The notes below the pieces were generated by a model, which had not been told where the DNA came from, did no database searches, and saw only the letters and a list, made by a program, of their open reading frames with translations. A stretch of DNA of 64,000 nucleotides from Rosa chinensis (Eukaryota; Streptophyta; Magnoliopsida; Rosales; Rosaceae), in NCBI RefSeq assembly GCF_002994745.2, contig NC_037090.1:20882001-20946000 (forward strand), read 5' to 3'. How positions within the stretch are numbered: position 1 is the stretch's first letter; each line of letters opens with the position of its first letter. Below are positions 1 to 10,882 of this stretch, piece after piece. The position numbers were made by a program, and so were the translations under genes.

Positions 1-273
1 AATAGCAGCGCTAAAGATAAAGCTGCAATCTTGACAAAGCTCCACCTATAAAATCTAGAAACTTTGCCAAATTTCATCATGGGTCACTTTAAAATCCTCT
101 GCCATTGTTGAATACCCAACAATTACAGATTGGGCAAGTCGAAAACGTCCACATAATTTCATTAACGAAACAGAGGAAGATGAAAGAAGCCTGCGGGCCC
201 AAAAGCTCATGGGCGCCCGCTCGGCCCACAACAAACCCTATCTCGGCCCTGTCTATTGGGCATGAGGCAGGGT

Positions 274-714
274 TAGGGTGGAGAGTTTAAAGCCCAGGCC
301 CGACCCATTAAATCATGCACGGCCTGGTCTTATAACCTTAGCTCGAAAGTCCATTAAATTCAAGTATTAATATTTTTTAATGTAGTTATATTGAACTAAT
401 TATTGCATTAGGCCATATTTTCTTTTGATTTTGTATTTCATTTTGTTCGATCATTAACATATTATAATTTTTCATAGCTTTTTGTATTTTTTTTAACAAA
501 AGAACATGACATATCAATATAATGGGTGTGGCCCACCCAAAAAGTTCGGCCCGGCCCAGCCAAGCCCGAAAAAGCCTGTAAGGCCCTAGGCCTTGATTTT
601 TAAGAAAAGTCCTGCCCTACCTGGCCCAAAAAATAGAAAAAATATGTTGTGGCCCTGCTCGAGCACATTGATTTTGGACAGGGCCGCCCTTGCCCTGCCC
701 ATTGACTACCCCTA
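274..714. mobile_element. Possible non-autonomous hAT-like element
   Basis: The left edge reads TAGGGTGGAGAGTTTAAAGCCC and the right edge, reverse-complemented, reads TAGGGGTAGTCAATGGGC. Between them are repeated GGCCCGGCCC / GGCCCTAGGCC tracts. This is the look of plant hAT-derived elements whose ends start near (C)AGGGGTGG and run into GGGCCGGGC. I could not find a convincing 8-bp target duplication, so the borders are approximate and the class is an inference. Bases 1-273 to its left hold nothing I can identify. Confidence 0.35.
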
Positions 715-960
715 AGTCAAAGCTTAAGATTGACCTTCTAGTTTTTGAGCTTCATCAACTCATGATAAGAGTTGTAGAGTAACTTCTAAAAAACAAAAAA
801 ATTGCTTGCTATGGTCGAAATCTAAAGTAAAAGTTATTTTTTTAGTCAGACGTCTATATTATTCTCGACCCCCCCCCCCCCAAATTACAAATCCTGATTC
901 TGCCACAATGTTGCATATATTGTTCTTTAACGTAGATTATGTGATTGTGATGTTTCCTGG

Positions 961-3674
961 TGTCACGCCCCTGATTTTACACACATGAAAATCGATATAT
1001 ATAATCTCATAATTATACATGCGTGAATGTTCAGTCATCAATACAAATACCTGGAACATCTTTCCTTATAACGAGTAAATACTGATGCCCTGAAACCATC
1101 CGAGTTAATATACACTCGCTCTATAGAGTTATATATTACACAAATTTACGAATTAAATTGTCATCACAAAATAAAGCGTAAATGCTCCTCAGAGCTTACT
1201 ACATAGCGGAAGTCATAACAATGGCAAAGCCAACAAAATTTGCTTCCTAACCGTTCAGCTGCCTGTAGCTACCTCAGCTTCAGCCACGATTTTCCTGACC
1301 TGCAGGATTAACCCCTACACCAAAAGAATGGTGCACCGGGTTTCCACACAACAAAACCCGGTAAGCTTATGAAAGCTCGTATGAGTAACTCATGAACATC
1401 AATTAACAACTCACACACATCAGCTAAAGGAAACCATGCAACCATGATTCCTTCTAACACTCCAAAACCTTTCCATCTAAAGGGAAACATAAATCACCGC
1501 TGTGACAATGTTCTATTTGCTAACTTAACCATCAAGAAGTAATTCAAGTCTCATCTAGACAATAAAAGAAGAATACTCAAGGAATTCTCCTTTAACTACA
1601 TACTTATGAGTCTCCAGCAACCTCGACTGTTACTCCCATAATCTATAATGGCAGACAGACTGTCGCCCTATTGAAATCGTAACCACTCGTCCGACTACGG
1701 ACGTGATTACTTATTTCCTGCCTTGGTCACCATCTGTGACCTGTCACCATCTGTGACATGTGGTTTCAGACCCCGTCTGGTCTCAAAATCAACATTTAGG
1801 TCACCATCTGTGCTCTATCACCATCTGTGCTCTGTCACCATCTGTGATACATGATCTTCAGACCCCGTCTGGTCATGAAATCAAACGTCAAGGTCACCGT
1901 CTGCAACCTATCACCATCTGTGATATGAAATCTTCTTAGACCCTATCTGGTCTTAAAGCTAAACGTTAAATAAGTCGCAACCGACCTAAAAACGTTACAA
2001 CATCAAGCTTCGGCTTTCCTAACCCCTGCTCACCATCTGTGACTCTTGGTACAAGGACCAATATATTTAAAATGAGTCACGCTTGACTCAAAAATGTAAC
2101 ATCAAGCTCAATACTTTTCAAACAATAGAAAACATCTTTTTCCACAATATTGTTCCCTGAAAAGTCACATTCATCAATAATATGAACATCATCATGCATA
2201 TTATTATTCATCACAATCATCCACAAGGATATATATACTTCACGTAAATATATATATATACGTAGACATTCGCTCAGAAATGCCTACTAATACCAACTAT
2301 AGTTTGCAGTTAAATAATTAACGCCAAAACGATAATGGTAATTCTGTTCATAAAGAACCTTGTGAGATTACTCACCTCGAACTCCTGCTGCGTCTTCAAC
2401 AAAACACAAAGCCGCCAATTCACAAATAATCGTCCACTGTACTTCGTCAAGTACCTATTCACATACGTTTCCAATTTAGTGACGATTAACATTTGATTTA
2501 AGTTCGAAACCCTCTGTTTTGAACTAAAACCCTCAAAGTGGCTCCAATCGAGGCAAAACCACATCCGAGACCTCCCAAAGTCTCCGAAATACGTCCACGA
2601 TCGGAGGCTCGAATCCTCACGGATCGAATAAATCGATCGGTATGAAACTGTAAAAATCATAACAATTTCATACGAACTCCAAAATTTGCATATTATATAT
2701 CGAAACGCTCGTATCAACGACTAGAACATATATAATACCACCAACAGTCCCATATATGGCCGGAACACTGCCGGAACGCCGCCACAGTTTGTGGCGCACC
2801 GCCGTCGGCCAAAACTCAATATTTCACAAAACTCCCAACATCAAAAAGCTTCATCTAAGCATGCTTGTGAACTTTCATAACTGGATCGAAGTCAGAAAAC
2901 AAGCTTAAGGGATCGAAAACTACCTCACAAGCTTTGAACAGTAATCCCAACTGAGTTGAACCGATTTCCACGTAAATCGATCGAAACAAACACCATAGAT
3001 CGATCAGGAAGCCTATTCTGAACTCAACCAAGGAAGCATGAAGCTATGAAGTCGCCGGATTTGTGTTTTCCGGCCGGGTCCGAAAACTCTAACTGTACAG
3101 CCTTGCAGCGCCGCACACGGTGGATCTCGTCGCTAGAGAACACCACAGGGATGACCGGACGGAGGAGGCGAACCAGCTGATCAAGTTTCACGGCCGGAGA
3201 CCGCCGCAGTTCGCCGGAAAAGCCGGGTCGGGTCACCGGGTTCTGGTCGGGTCAGTCGAAAATCTTTGATACTGAAGGTATCGACCGAGAGAGAAAAGGG
3301 AGAGAAAAAAAACTTCCAGAAAAGGAAAGTGGGAATTATGAAAATAATTTCTGATTTTCCATATTTATACTAAAACGGAAACTTCTTCCGCTAGCCATAA
3401 CTTTCTCATACGAACTCCGATTGACGCGTTCCGCATGTCCACGAACTCGTATCGATGCGCTCTACAACTTTCGTGAAGGAAGTTTTCCGAGAATCTCAAC
3501 ATATAAAAAGTCAAACTTCACACGACCCCCTAAACTATGAAATTCGAATAATTATACGTACAAAAACTATTCCACTTCACATACAACCTACGAATAAAGC
3601 ACAATAACAATTATTCATACAACTGGTCCATTATTAATTACTAAAATTAAATAACAGAAAACCAGGTCATCACA
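961..3674 (-). mobile_element. Solo LTR, long (2.7 kb), probable Ty3/Gypsy, TSD CCTGG
   Basis: The unit starts TGTCACGCCCC and ends GGTCATCACA, giving TG...CA ends, and is flanked by a perfect 5-bp duplication CCTGG at 956-960 and 3675-3679. There is no internal retrotransposon domain, so this is a solo LTR left by LTR-LTR recombination. Its reverse complement is related to the LTR at 12093-14784: both share blocks such as TTGACTTTTTAT, GAAAGTTGTAGAG and GGAGTTCGTATG at matching offsets, which sets the minus orientation. A Gypsy (Tekay-like) assignment is inferred from LTR length and style only. Short reading frames inside it have no recognisable domain. Confidence 0.9.
1727..2043. repeat. 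Degenerate minisatellite inside the solo LTR
   Basis: The motif TCACCATCTGTGA(C/T) recurs about eight times, interleaved with CAGACCCCGTCTGGTC, which is itself nearly palindromic. The array lies wholly within the LTR at 961-3674 and looks like internal expansion of an LTR regulatory segment. Confidence 0.8.
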
Positions 3675-4107
3675 CCTGGACTTGTCACTTGTTGCCTTAG
3701 TCCTGTTTTATTTTCTTTAATATGTAGATGGGTTTGTCGGCCAAAGTTAAAATCTACAACGAAGATAATATTAAAAGATTAAAATTTCTTAAAAACCAAT
3801 TTAATTATAAAAAAACAATTATTACAATTTTTTCTCACTTTATTCGGTTACTTGCAGAGAGTTTCGCCATATGCAATATTATGCATAGCATGTGAGAGGT
3901 TGCTAGTTTATATATAAAATAGAGGGACAAAACGTACTCCTAAAAGTTTTTGGTGCTTATTTGATTTTGCACGTAGCGTTAGTAAACAACTAATATCCCT
4001 TAAGCTTTTATCTTCTAATATGAAAAATCTTCTAATATAAAAATGTGATTTCAAGCCTTCCTAGTCATGTAATTGTTTTTTATTGCTTTGTTTGCAATTG
4101 AATATAG

Positions 4108-4906
4108 GCTAGAAGGAAAGGTGGCACTGATAACAGGAGGAGCTAGCGGCATAGGCGAATGCACAGCCAAAACCTTTGTCAATCATGGAGCCAAAGTTGT
4201 CATTGCCGACGTCCAAGACGAGCTAGCCCATTCAGTCGTCGAATCCATAGGCTCGGAAAACTGCACCTTTGTCCATTGCGATGTCAGAGACGAAGATCAA
4301 ATAAAAAATGCTGTAGAAAAAGCGGTTGCCACATACGGGAAACTAGACATCATGTTCAACAATGCAGGCATAGCTGACGAGAACAAGGCACGAATTATCG
4401 ACAATACTAAGGACGATTTCGAGCGTGTGCTTGGTATCAACGTCACTGGCGTTTTCCTTGGCATAAAGCATGCTTCACAGCCCATGATTCGGGCTCGAAC
4501 TGGCAGCATAATATCGACAGCTAGTGTGAGCTCCTATATTGGTGGTGCGGCATCACACGCTTATGCGTGTTCGAAGCACGCAGTCAATGGCTTGACCAAG
4601 AATGCAGCCGTTGAGCTTGGCCAATTTGGGATTAGAGTGAATTGCTTGTCACCCTATGCGCTTGTGACGCCTCTGGCTACGAAATTTGTTGGCCTTGATG
4701 ATGAGGGATTTGAGAATATGATGAGCTCTTTGGCTAATTTGAAGGGTGTGACACTTAAGGCACAAGATGTGGCAAATGCTGCTCTTTATTTGGCTAGTGA
4801 TGAGGCCAGGTACATAAGTGGGCATAATCTTCTAATAGATGGAGGATTTAGCATAGTGAATCCATCATTTAGCAACATGTTTCAGTACCCAGAAGAAGAG
4901 CAGTGA
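4108..4906 (+). CDS. Short-chain dehydrogenase/reductase, SDR110C type, first exon not found
   Basis: This exon encodes a classical NAD(P)-binding SDR that begins at the usual plant exon 2 junction (RLEGKVALITGG) and runs about 265 residues to a TGA stop. Visible motifs are the cofactor motif TGGASGIGE, acidic DVQDE after beta-2, NNAG, the catalytic YACSK with an upstream serine in STASVSS, and a C-terminal LLIDGGFS. Plant SDR110C enzymes (secoisolariciresinol dehydrogenase-like, ABA2-like, momilactone A synthase-like) oxidise hydroxyl groups of specialised metabolites or hormone precursors in the cytosol; the substrate here cannot be told. A good acceptor (pyrimidine tract then AATATAG) precedes the exon at phase 2. 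Upstream there is no ATG exon ending AG|GT within 430 bp, and further upstream lies a 2.7-kb solo LTR. The readable frame upstream of the acceptor has a stop and no ATG. The gene is therefore either 5'-truncated or has its first exon beyond the LTR. It is paralogous to the gene at 23944. Confidence 0.8.
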
Positions 4907-5421
4907 TGGATGATGCTGTGGGTGCTTCAAATTTTTACACCCTTTCGTTAATTATTGTTATTTTTTTTTTCTTTTATATGGTTGACATGCATCCTAGAAA
5001 TAATGTCAAGTTGCAAAATGCTTTGAGAAAGAGCAGATGCACGTATAGAACCTTTCAGCAACTCTTTTTCCCTATCCCAATTGTGCCATTGGCCTGTGTT
5101 GTACTATTCTAGTCTTGCATTATTCTTTTATACAATATTTTAAGAGTTTCATACTATCCTCGAAGTTTGTAGCTTTTCGTAGAAGCGAAAATTAATTGTT
5201 ATTGTAACTATAAATGTTTATTGTGGTGGTGAAAGTGGTGGTGGTGATAAATGTTTATTGCTATAATGACTCACTCCTCCGAGGCGTTATAGAAAAAGTT
5301 ATTAGTCAAGTAAATCATACGGTTAACTGTTTGCAACTCAAAGATAAGTATAACTAATTGTGAACTAATAAAAAAAGATCTGTTTTACAGCACAAAGATG
5401 ACAAAAAATACATATTATAAA
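4907..5421. other. 3' flank of the SDR copy, no gene seen
   Basis: A/T-rich sequence with a GGTGGTGAAAGTGGTGGTGG purine tract near 5225-5245. It probably holds the 3' UTR of the SDR gene. I see no other coding or structural signal. Confidence 0.4.
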
Positions 5422-5595
5422 GGGTTTTTGTCCATTTACCTCATTTTTAGAAATTTTTTTCCCGCTGGTCTTATTAAGTTTTTTTTTAATTCCCTCTTAC
5501 CCAAAACACTTTAAAGGAAGTCTTCCCTAATATCCCATTAAGATTTTTTTTTTTTTTAAATTTTAATACCATTTTACCCTCACCCTTTTGTTCCT

Positions 5596-5598
<3 letters not shown>

Positions 5599-5639
<41 letters not shown>
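5599..5639. repeat. (AG)n microsatellite
   Basis: About 20 uninterrupted AG units inside the Pack-MULE. A second (GA)n tract at 6381-6418, followed by GTGA units, lies on the other side of the captured fragment. Confidence 0.95.
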
Positions 5640-5642
<3 letters not shown>

Positions 5643-6133
5643 GAAGAGAGAGACCATAGGAGACTTCGCCAGAGCTCGTCACTGGTCGCCGGATTCCGAC
5701 CAACTTTCGCCGGATTCCTGTCGCTGACCGCCGCCACCAGATTTTTTCTGAAAACCTCTATTGCCCCCAATAAACGTCTATTGCCCTTAATAAAAGGGCA
5801 ATAAGCGTCTATTGCACCCCAATAGAACTTTCGGTCGCCAGAGTATGAACTAATCTTCTTAAAATTAGACAAATAAAACTTTGATTAAAGAAAATAAACG
5901 AGAAAATTACACCAATTCAAAACGTCTATTACCTCCCAATAGATGCTTTAACAGACTTCTATTGCCCCAATAGAACCTTTTTTTTTTTCTTTTTTTCTTT
6001 CTTTCTGGGCACTCTGCCCCATTTTACCCAAAAAAAAAAAAACAGAGAAATTGATTTGGGCACCCAGCCATGTCCTCTTCTCCATTCATGTTGCTGTCGA
6101 ACTCGGACCCTCGAACCCGGCAGTAGGAGTCGA

Positions 6134-6347
6134 CTTTTTCTTCTTTCTATTTGCTGCTCAAGACACCTCCACAACGTCGCTTGACTCATACCCGGAGGTT
6201 CTGGCCAAGGTCCGGGAACTGAGCACAGCGGACAAGCTGGCGCGGATGAGGTACACGCACGCGGTGGTGCTTGAGGTCGTGAGGTACTACGCTCTGGCCA
6301 CCATGGTCCCTAACGTTGAGGTTGTTGACTTTCCGTTTTCCGAGACG
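6134..6347 (+). pseudogene. Captured cytochrome P450 fragment, CYP710A-like (sterol C22-desaturase)
   Basis: The open frame contains FLFAAQDTSTTSL, DSYPEVLAKVREL, ADKLARMRYTHAVVLEVVRY and ALATMVPNVEVVDFPFSE in that order. This matches the I-helix oxygen-binding region (normally AAQDASTSSL), the J-helix, the K-helix region (normally E-V-V-R-Y) and the following PxTMVPH...DFPLTE segment of plant CYP710A proteins, which introduce the C22 double bond of stigmasterol. Relative to the family, short stretches are missing after TTSL and after VREL. No N-terminal anchor and no heme-binding cysteine loop are present. The fragment lies inside MULE borders and cannot be a working enzyme. The family call is from motif recall and should be tested by search. 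Confidence 0.7.
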
Positions 6348-6376
6348 TGATTTCAACGAGTACGCCAACGCAGATC

Positions 6377-6420
<44 letters not shown>

Positions 6421-6889
6421 GTGAGTGAGTGCAGGAACAATACAGATCGGAGATAGAGAATTCTGATTCCTAGCCCTGCCAGACTCGAGAATGACGACTT
6501 GCAGCACCGTCGCGAGAATTCCAATTCCTCACCGTGCCAGAGGTGTGAGGTTCAGAATCGAAGGGGGGGGAGAGAGAGAGAGCTGCATCGTGGAGGGAGA
6601 AAGGAGAGACAATGGCATGGCTATAGTTTATTAATTAGGCAGAGGGCATATTTGTGATTTTATTTTAAATTGAGTTATTGGGAATAAAAATCTTTTGCTG
6701 GGGTAAGTGGGATAATTTTGCCTAATTCTGGTGCTTTGGGGTCAAGGACCCTATTATAAAATATCACAAACAAAAAACTGTGAACTCAGAGCCCAGTGTC
6801 TCACACCCAGTCTACTTAAAATATTTTCAGGCTTTATGTCTCCCCTTGTATTCTGCAGTTTCATTAACACGAACGGTTAGGGTTGGACG

Positions 6890-7085
6890 TATACGGTTCG
6901 TCAATTGATTTAATCTAGTTTGATATCTTAACGGTCATCAATTTGGCTGAAAATTTACAAAAATGATCTATATATTAGGACCTAAAAACTGACAGGGCGA
7001 GATGCTAAAATACGATCAAAAAGTGGGTCCCATAATGGATCCCTTAAAATGGCCAAAAAAATAGATCCCTTAGTGGAAGGGCCCT
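6890..7085. repeat. Half of a foldback-type repeat arm
   Basis: The stretch with ATCAATTTGGCTGAAAATTTAC, then GATCTATATATTAGGACC and TAAAAACTGA, then GATCAAAAAGTGG is one arm of the foldback family seen three times at 26.2-27.5 kb. The partner arm is absent here, so this copy is truncated. Confidence 0.55.
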
Positions 7086-7126
7086 CAAAGTGAGTTCTCT
7101 TAATGATATTGTACGTTATGTCTTCG

Positions 7127-7127
<1 letters not shown>

Positions 7128-7176
<49 letters not shown>
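7128..7176. repeat. (CA)n(TA)n compound microsatellite
   Basis: A run of CA units changes into TA units and ends at GAGTTCGG, directly beside the foldback element that starts at 7184. Confidence 0.95.
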
Positions 7177-7183
7177 GAGTTCG

Positions 7184-7543
7184 GTTCAGAAGAGCACGTC
7201 CGCACGTCGCTAAAGTGTGGACGTCGAAGCAGCTGAGGCGTTTCAAGCCGCAACTGCGGCGCGCGGCTTGCAGGAGGGAGGCCGGAGGCATCCTGGGCGG
7301 TTCTGGCCAGCGTTCGAGGTCAGAGGAGGTTGAGGTTGCAGGTTTTGGGCAGCAACCCGACCTGCAACTGCAGGTTTTCAGCAGCGAGCTACAACCTCAT
7401 CGCCGACGACTCCACCGACTGCAGACCGGTCGGTCCGACCCCTGTCGTCCGTCCTCCAAGCCCTGCTGCTCCGTCGAACCCCGAGCCTAGCTGTAATGGC
7501 GACATCCGCACTTTGGCAACAGTGTGGATGTCCTCTTCAGAAC
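7184..7543. mobile_element. Foldback/MITE-like element 1
   Basis: The left end GTTCAGAAGAGCACGTCCGC and the reverse complement of the right end GTTCTGAAGAGGACATCCAC are inverted copies. The similarity continues inward through CTAAAGTGTGGACGTCG / CCAAAGTGCGGATGTCG. The interior is GC-rich (CTGCAGGTTTTGGGCAGCAACCCGACC type) without a sensible protein. Likely a non-autonomous DNA transposon; class not determined. Confidence 0.6.
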
Positions 7544-7552
7544 ATTTTCGTG

Positions 7553-7673
<121 letters not shown>

Positions 7674-7680
7674 ACCAATT

Positions 7681-8035
7681 AGAAGCGGACATCTACAATC
7701 CATAAAAAGTGCAGACGTCGCTCCTCCGGCCTCGATCAAGTGTCAATGGCAGCGTTTCTGTTGCCGAACGAAGGCTCTGGATATCCCGGACAGCATAGCC
7801 ATCAACGCAAAGGTGAAGGTAATCGGATTCTCAACCATGCGCGGTGAGCTCGCCTAAAACCATGGAAGCACCATCAAGGTGAACTTCGAACCCTTCATCG
7901 ACTAGTCCAACAACAAGAAGAGGGTCGACATCGTGGCCTGGTTCTTTCAAGCATGAGCAGCGCTGCCCGTCGGCTCCTGATGTAGCCCGGAGGAGCGACG
8001 TCAGCACTTTTTCTGGGTTGCGGACGTTCGCTTCT
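7681..8035. mobile_element. Foldback/MITE-like element 2, related to element 1
   Basis: The left end AGAAGCGGACATCTACAATCC and the reverse complement of the right end AGAAGCGAACGTCCGCAACC are inverted copies. The pairing continues inward with AAAAAGTGCAGACGTCGCTCC / AAAAAGTGCTGACGTCGCTCC and CTCCGGCCTCGATC / CTCCGGGCTACATC. The shared GAAG(A/C)G...CGTCCGCA theme shows that it belongs with the neighbour at 7184-7543. Confidence 0.6.
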
Positions 8036-8160
8036 GAACGGGGTCCTATATATATGTTCAAAGACATATTGTCTTTGAATATATAAATATATATATATGA
8101 TATATGATAAAATATATGCAAGACGTATTGGGGTCACAAAATATTCATTTTGATAATAAA

Positions 8161-8200
8161 GCGCTCTTAGTTCAGTTCGGTAGAACGTGGGTCTCCAAAA
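8161..8200 (+). pseudogene. 5' half of an organelle-type tRNA-Trp(CCA)
   Basis: Forty bases starting GCGCTCTTAGTTCAGTTCGG and ending GGTCTCCAAAA match, as I recall it, the first 40 nt of plastid trnW-CCA: acceptor strand, D arm and anticodon arm through the CCA anticodon. The match stops within the 3' side of the anticodon loop. No 3' half follows; the 22-bp repeat arm begins immediately. A plastid or plastid-derived mitochondrial origin is likely. It cannot form a working tRNA. Confidence 0.75.
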
Positions 8201-8626
8201 TCATTAAGAGAACTCACTTTGTCATTTGGATGTGAAAAGACATGAATACCCACATGCCATATAATAACTTTTTATATCTATACTATTATTAAGAGAAGAG
8301 GTTTTATTATCCAAAATAAAAAAATTTGACAGATTTAACCCTGTAAGATTTAAAAAATTTGAGAATAAAGTAAATCACAAAGGTAAATATGATAATTACA
8401 AAATAGATTTTATTAAAAAAATTAAAAATAAATGATCCCACAACCCCCACTTTTCTCTCCCACCGTTTTCTCTCTGCAGTAGCTGTTTTATTTCATCTAT
8501 TTTTTTCATTTTCTTAAAAAAAAAAATTATACATGAAAGCTAGTAATCATTAAGAGAACCCACTTTGTCAGTCAAAATGGACATGAAAAGACATGAAGAC
8601 CCTTGCACCATATATTATATTTTTAA

Positions 8627-8815
8627 ATGGTGGTGTTATTGAAACACCCATTTTCTGATTTTTCTCTATGCATACACCTCTTATATATTTCTATTATTTT
8701 AATGATAATCCCTTGCAATTCTTGTTTCTTTTTCTTTTTTATGCCCCACTTATTTTATGAGCTTTGTCTTCAAAACTCTTTTTCCCTCTTTTCTTTTCCA
8801 TCAAAAACTATGAAA
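8627..8815. repeat. Single long-TIR arm, related to the element at 25.13-25.87 kb
   Basis: GGTGGTGTTATTGAAACACCC at the edge, then TTTTTCTCTATGCATACACC, CCTTGCAATTCTTGTTTC and GAGCTTTGTCTTCAAAACTC in order, parallels the left arm of the long-TIR element at 25133. I do not find the inverted partner arm within 1 kb to the right. Confidence 0.55.
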
Positions 8816-9093
8816 AAAATGCAAATTGAGACTTGTAAAGCCAAATAGCGGAGAATAAACTCTTTACAAAGGCCAGTAGTCTTTGCAACCTTAAGCATGT
8901 CCAAAGAATGCTCCAGTTCACGAGCTTCAGTCTCCTTCATCACCTCATCAAACCTCAACAACGGCCCATACTTCTCTGCCTTCGCATCCTCGTCATTGCC
9001 ACCGCCCTCTCCTCCACCACCACCACCACCACCACTGGAGGAGCAATCTCCACCGTCACAGCCTCCGCCAGCGCCGACGATTTTCGATTCCAT
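8770..9093 (-). CDS. Possible captured gene fragment, glycine-rich; not recognised
   Basis: An ATG at 9093 opens a frame beginning MESKIVGAGGGCDGGDCSSS, followed by a run of glycines encoded by a CCA/CCG-type repeat on the plus strand. After it comes a more ordinary segment with KYGPLLRFDEVMKETEARE and LEHSLDMLKVAKTTGL, predicted helical and charged. The frame then runs into the TIR-like arm at 8627-8815, where the translation becomes low-complexity. Protein-like composition next to a MULE-type TIR suggests an acquired gene piece. I do not recognise the family and cannot say that it is expressed. Confidence 0.3.
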   Translation of the reverse strand: MESKIVGAGGGCDGGDCSSSGGGGGGGGEGGGNDEDAKAEKYGPLLRFDEVMKETEARELEHSLDMLKVAKTTGLCKEFILRYLALQVSICIFFIVFDGKEKREKEF

Positions 9094-9898
9094 GAAATTG
9101 CCATTTTGCAGCCTAATAGAGATCATGGAATCTAATCTCAGGCAATTGAGTTAGAAGCCACCACGACTATGAATTGGGGAATGGTGTGAAGTGATGAGCT
9201 TTAATGAGACTTGAACTTAACCAAGTAACTTAACACTAATGAGACTTGAACTGAACCAAGTCAAATTCAAACCCCAATTCTTATTCATAAAGCTCCAAGA
9301 CCTCCCTTCGTAGAGGGGGGTTCCCAAGAGACAGTATGACTATATAAACAACTCAGCCTTGCAGATGCAACTTCTTCGATCTTCCTTAGCTTGAGGAAGC
9401 TTCATGTTCTTAGCCAATGTGCCTTCTGAAACCTCTCTCTCTTCTGGCCTATTCTTGCTGCCAGGGGACGGCCAACCTAGCTTTCTTTAGGGGTTGTCTA
9501 GGGTACCTTGATGTATCTCATACCCTTATTTATTTTATTTTTTTTTAATTTTTAATAAATTGATGTAGTGGAAACCTATTAAACTGGTTAACAGGTTATC
9601 CACTTAAATGTTGACATGTGTCATTTTAAAAAATAAAATTTACTATATTAACAATACATTCTATCTTGATATGTAATACTGTTTAAAAACATGTAACATA
9701 TATTGTCAAAATAATAATTTACACCTAGTAGAACTAAAATTACGACTTATGACCACACTTATTGTGGTTATTGTATGTAATTGAGTGGTCAAAAATGTAA
9801 ATATCATAGTTGGACAACTTTTATCAAATGGAGAACATTAATTATCAAATAGAGAACCTTTTTACAATACTGAGTACTTACATATCTTTTGGTCTAAT

Positions 9899-10882
9899 TT
9901 TTTTTTTGGCGAAGTGAGGATCAATTAAGCTACCTCAAGCTAGCCCAATGGGCTGTGAAAGGAATACACCGAACCAGTCTGATGGACATGCCCATACAGA
10001 CAAATACTTAAAACAAAAATTAATTTCCTCCTGGACTTCAAGAAATCTAGTATCAGAAAATTAATCCTTAAATTAATAAAAACTAAAACATAGGCCAGAT
10101 AAAAGACCCAGCCCACTACCAAAACCCTAGTTGTTATCCAGATTGCACCGCGCAGAGGAGCCGCCTGAAACAAAACACCAAAAAGTTCCGTCGTGATAAA
10201 CCGATGCCAAACAAATTCCAAAACACATATCAAGAGAGAAACAACAACCAATGGGATGAGATCCCTCACACAAGCATCATTCTCTCAACCAACAAGACCA
10301 AGAAAAAACCATGGCAGCCAACAAGGATCCGAGATCTAGGGCATAGAACCAGAACAAGAAACAAACCAGTAAAAATGGAGAATGGGGGGTGAAAAACCCA
10401 TGCGTGAGCACCCATACTCGCCTAGATAAGTGACAAGCACTTTGTAATGGCAGCCATAAGGACCCTCTTAGAGGTCCTTGGTAAAGAGAGGAGATGTGTA
10501 GTGTGGTTGATTGAATTTTGACCGGGAAACGTATGGGATTGTTTGACAGTGAGAAGAACATAGCAGAAAAACCAAGGAACAAAGTCCTCCTATGCTGGAC
10601 ATCGCCAGAGGAACACCACAGAGAGTGACAAAATCACCACAAGGGTGAGAAAGGAGCTGAAAAACCTTGATGAAGGAGATGAGCAGTGGGAAGAAGAGAG
10701 ATTGGGTAAAAGTCAGATCTGGATCTGGAATGGCCTCCCCCAGCTCTTCCACCGTCAATCTAGATCCGGAAGGATCAAGATCTAGGTGAGAGAGGAGGGG
10801 GAGGGGAGGTGGGGTGGGGTGAGTTGGGTTTCAGATCTGGTTTCTCTCTCTAGGTTTTAGAGAGAGATGCTCTCAAGACTCT
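9899..10882 (-). mobile_element. Retroposon (LINE-like, non-coding) with 16-bp TSD
   Basis: The element is flanked by a perfect 16-bp duplication TATCTTTTGGTCTAAT (9883-9898 and 10883-10898). A T-tract lies at its left end, which is a poly(A) tail in minus orientation. Read on the minus strand it starts near GAGTCTTGAGAGCATCTCTC and passes a CTCTCTCTAAAACCTAG motif, similar to the start of the LINE-like unit at 16.8 kb (CTCTCTCTAAACCTAGGG). No reverse transcriptase or endonuclease frame is visible, so it is a truncated or internally deleted copy. Confidence 0.8.

Larger units (their letters stand above)
5422..6751 (+). mobile_element. Pack-MULE-like element with perfect 9-bp TSD TATTATAAA
   Basis: The ends are inverted and related (GGGTTTTTGTCCATTTACC on the left; GGGTCCTTGACCCCAAAG on the right, reverse-complemented), and the similarity continues more loosely for tens of bases. 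Both sides carry the same nonamer TATTATAAA (5413-5421 and 6752-6760). A 9-bp duplication with long imperfect TIRs is the mark of Mutator-like elements. There is no transposase inside. Instead it holds two GA microsatellites, several short TCTATTGCCCC(AATAGA) repeats in both orientations (about 5755-5975), and a piece of a cytochrome P450 gene. Capture of gene fragments by non-autonomous MULEs (Pack-MULEs) is well known in plants. Confidence 0.85.

Noticed and set aside
4073..4107. N-terminal extension of the 4.1-kb SDR frame upstream of RLEGK
   Set aside because: The codon at 4073 is TTG, not ATG; a stop lies just before, and the stretch is the pyrimidine-rich end of an intron with an AG acceptor at 4106-4107.
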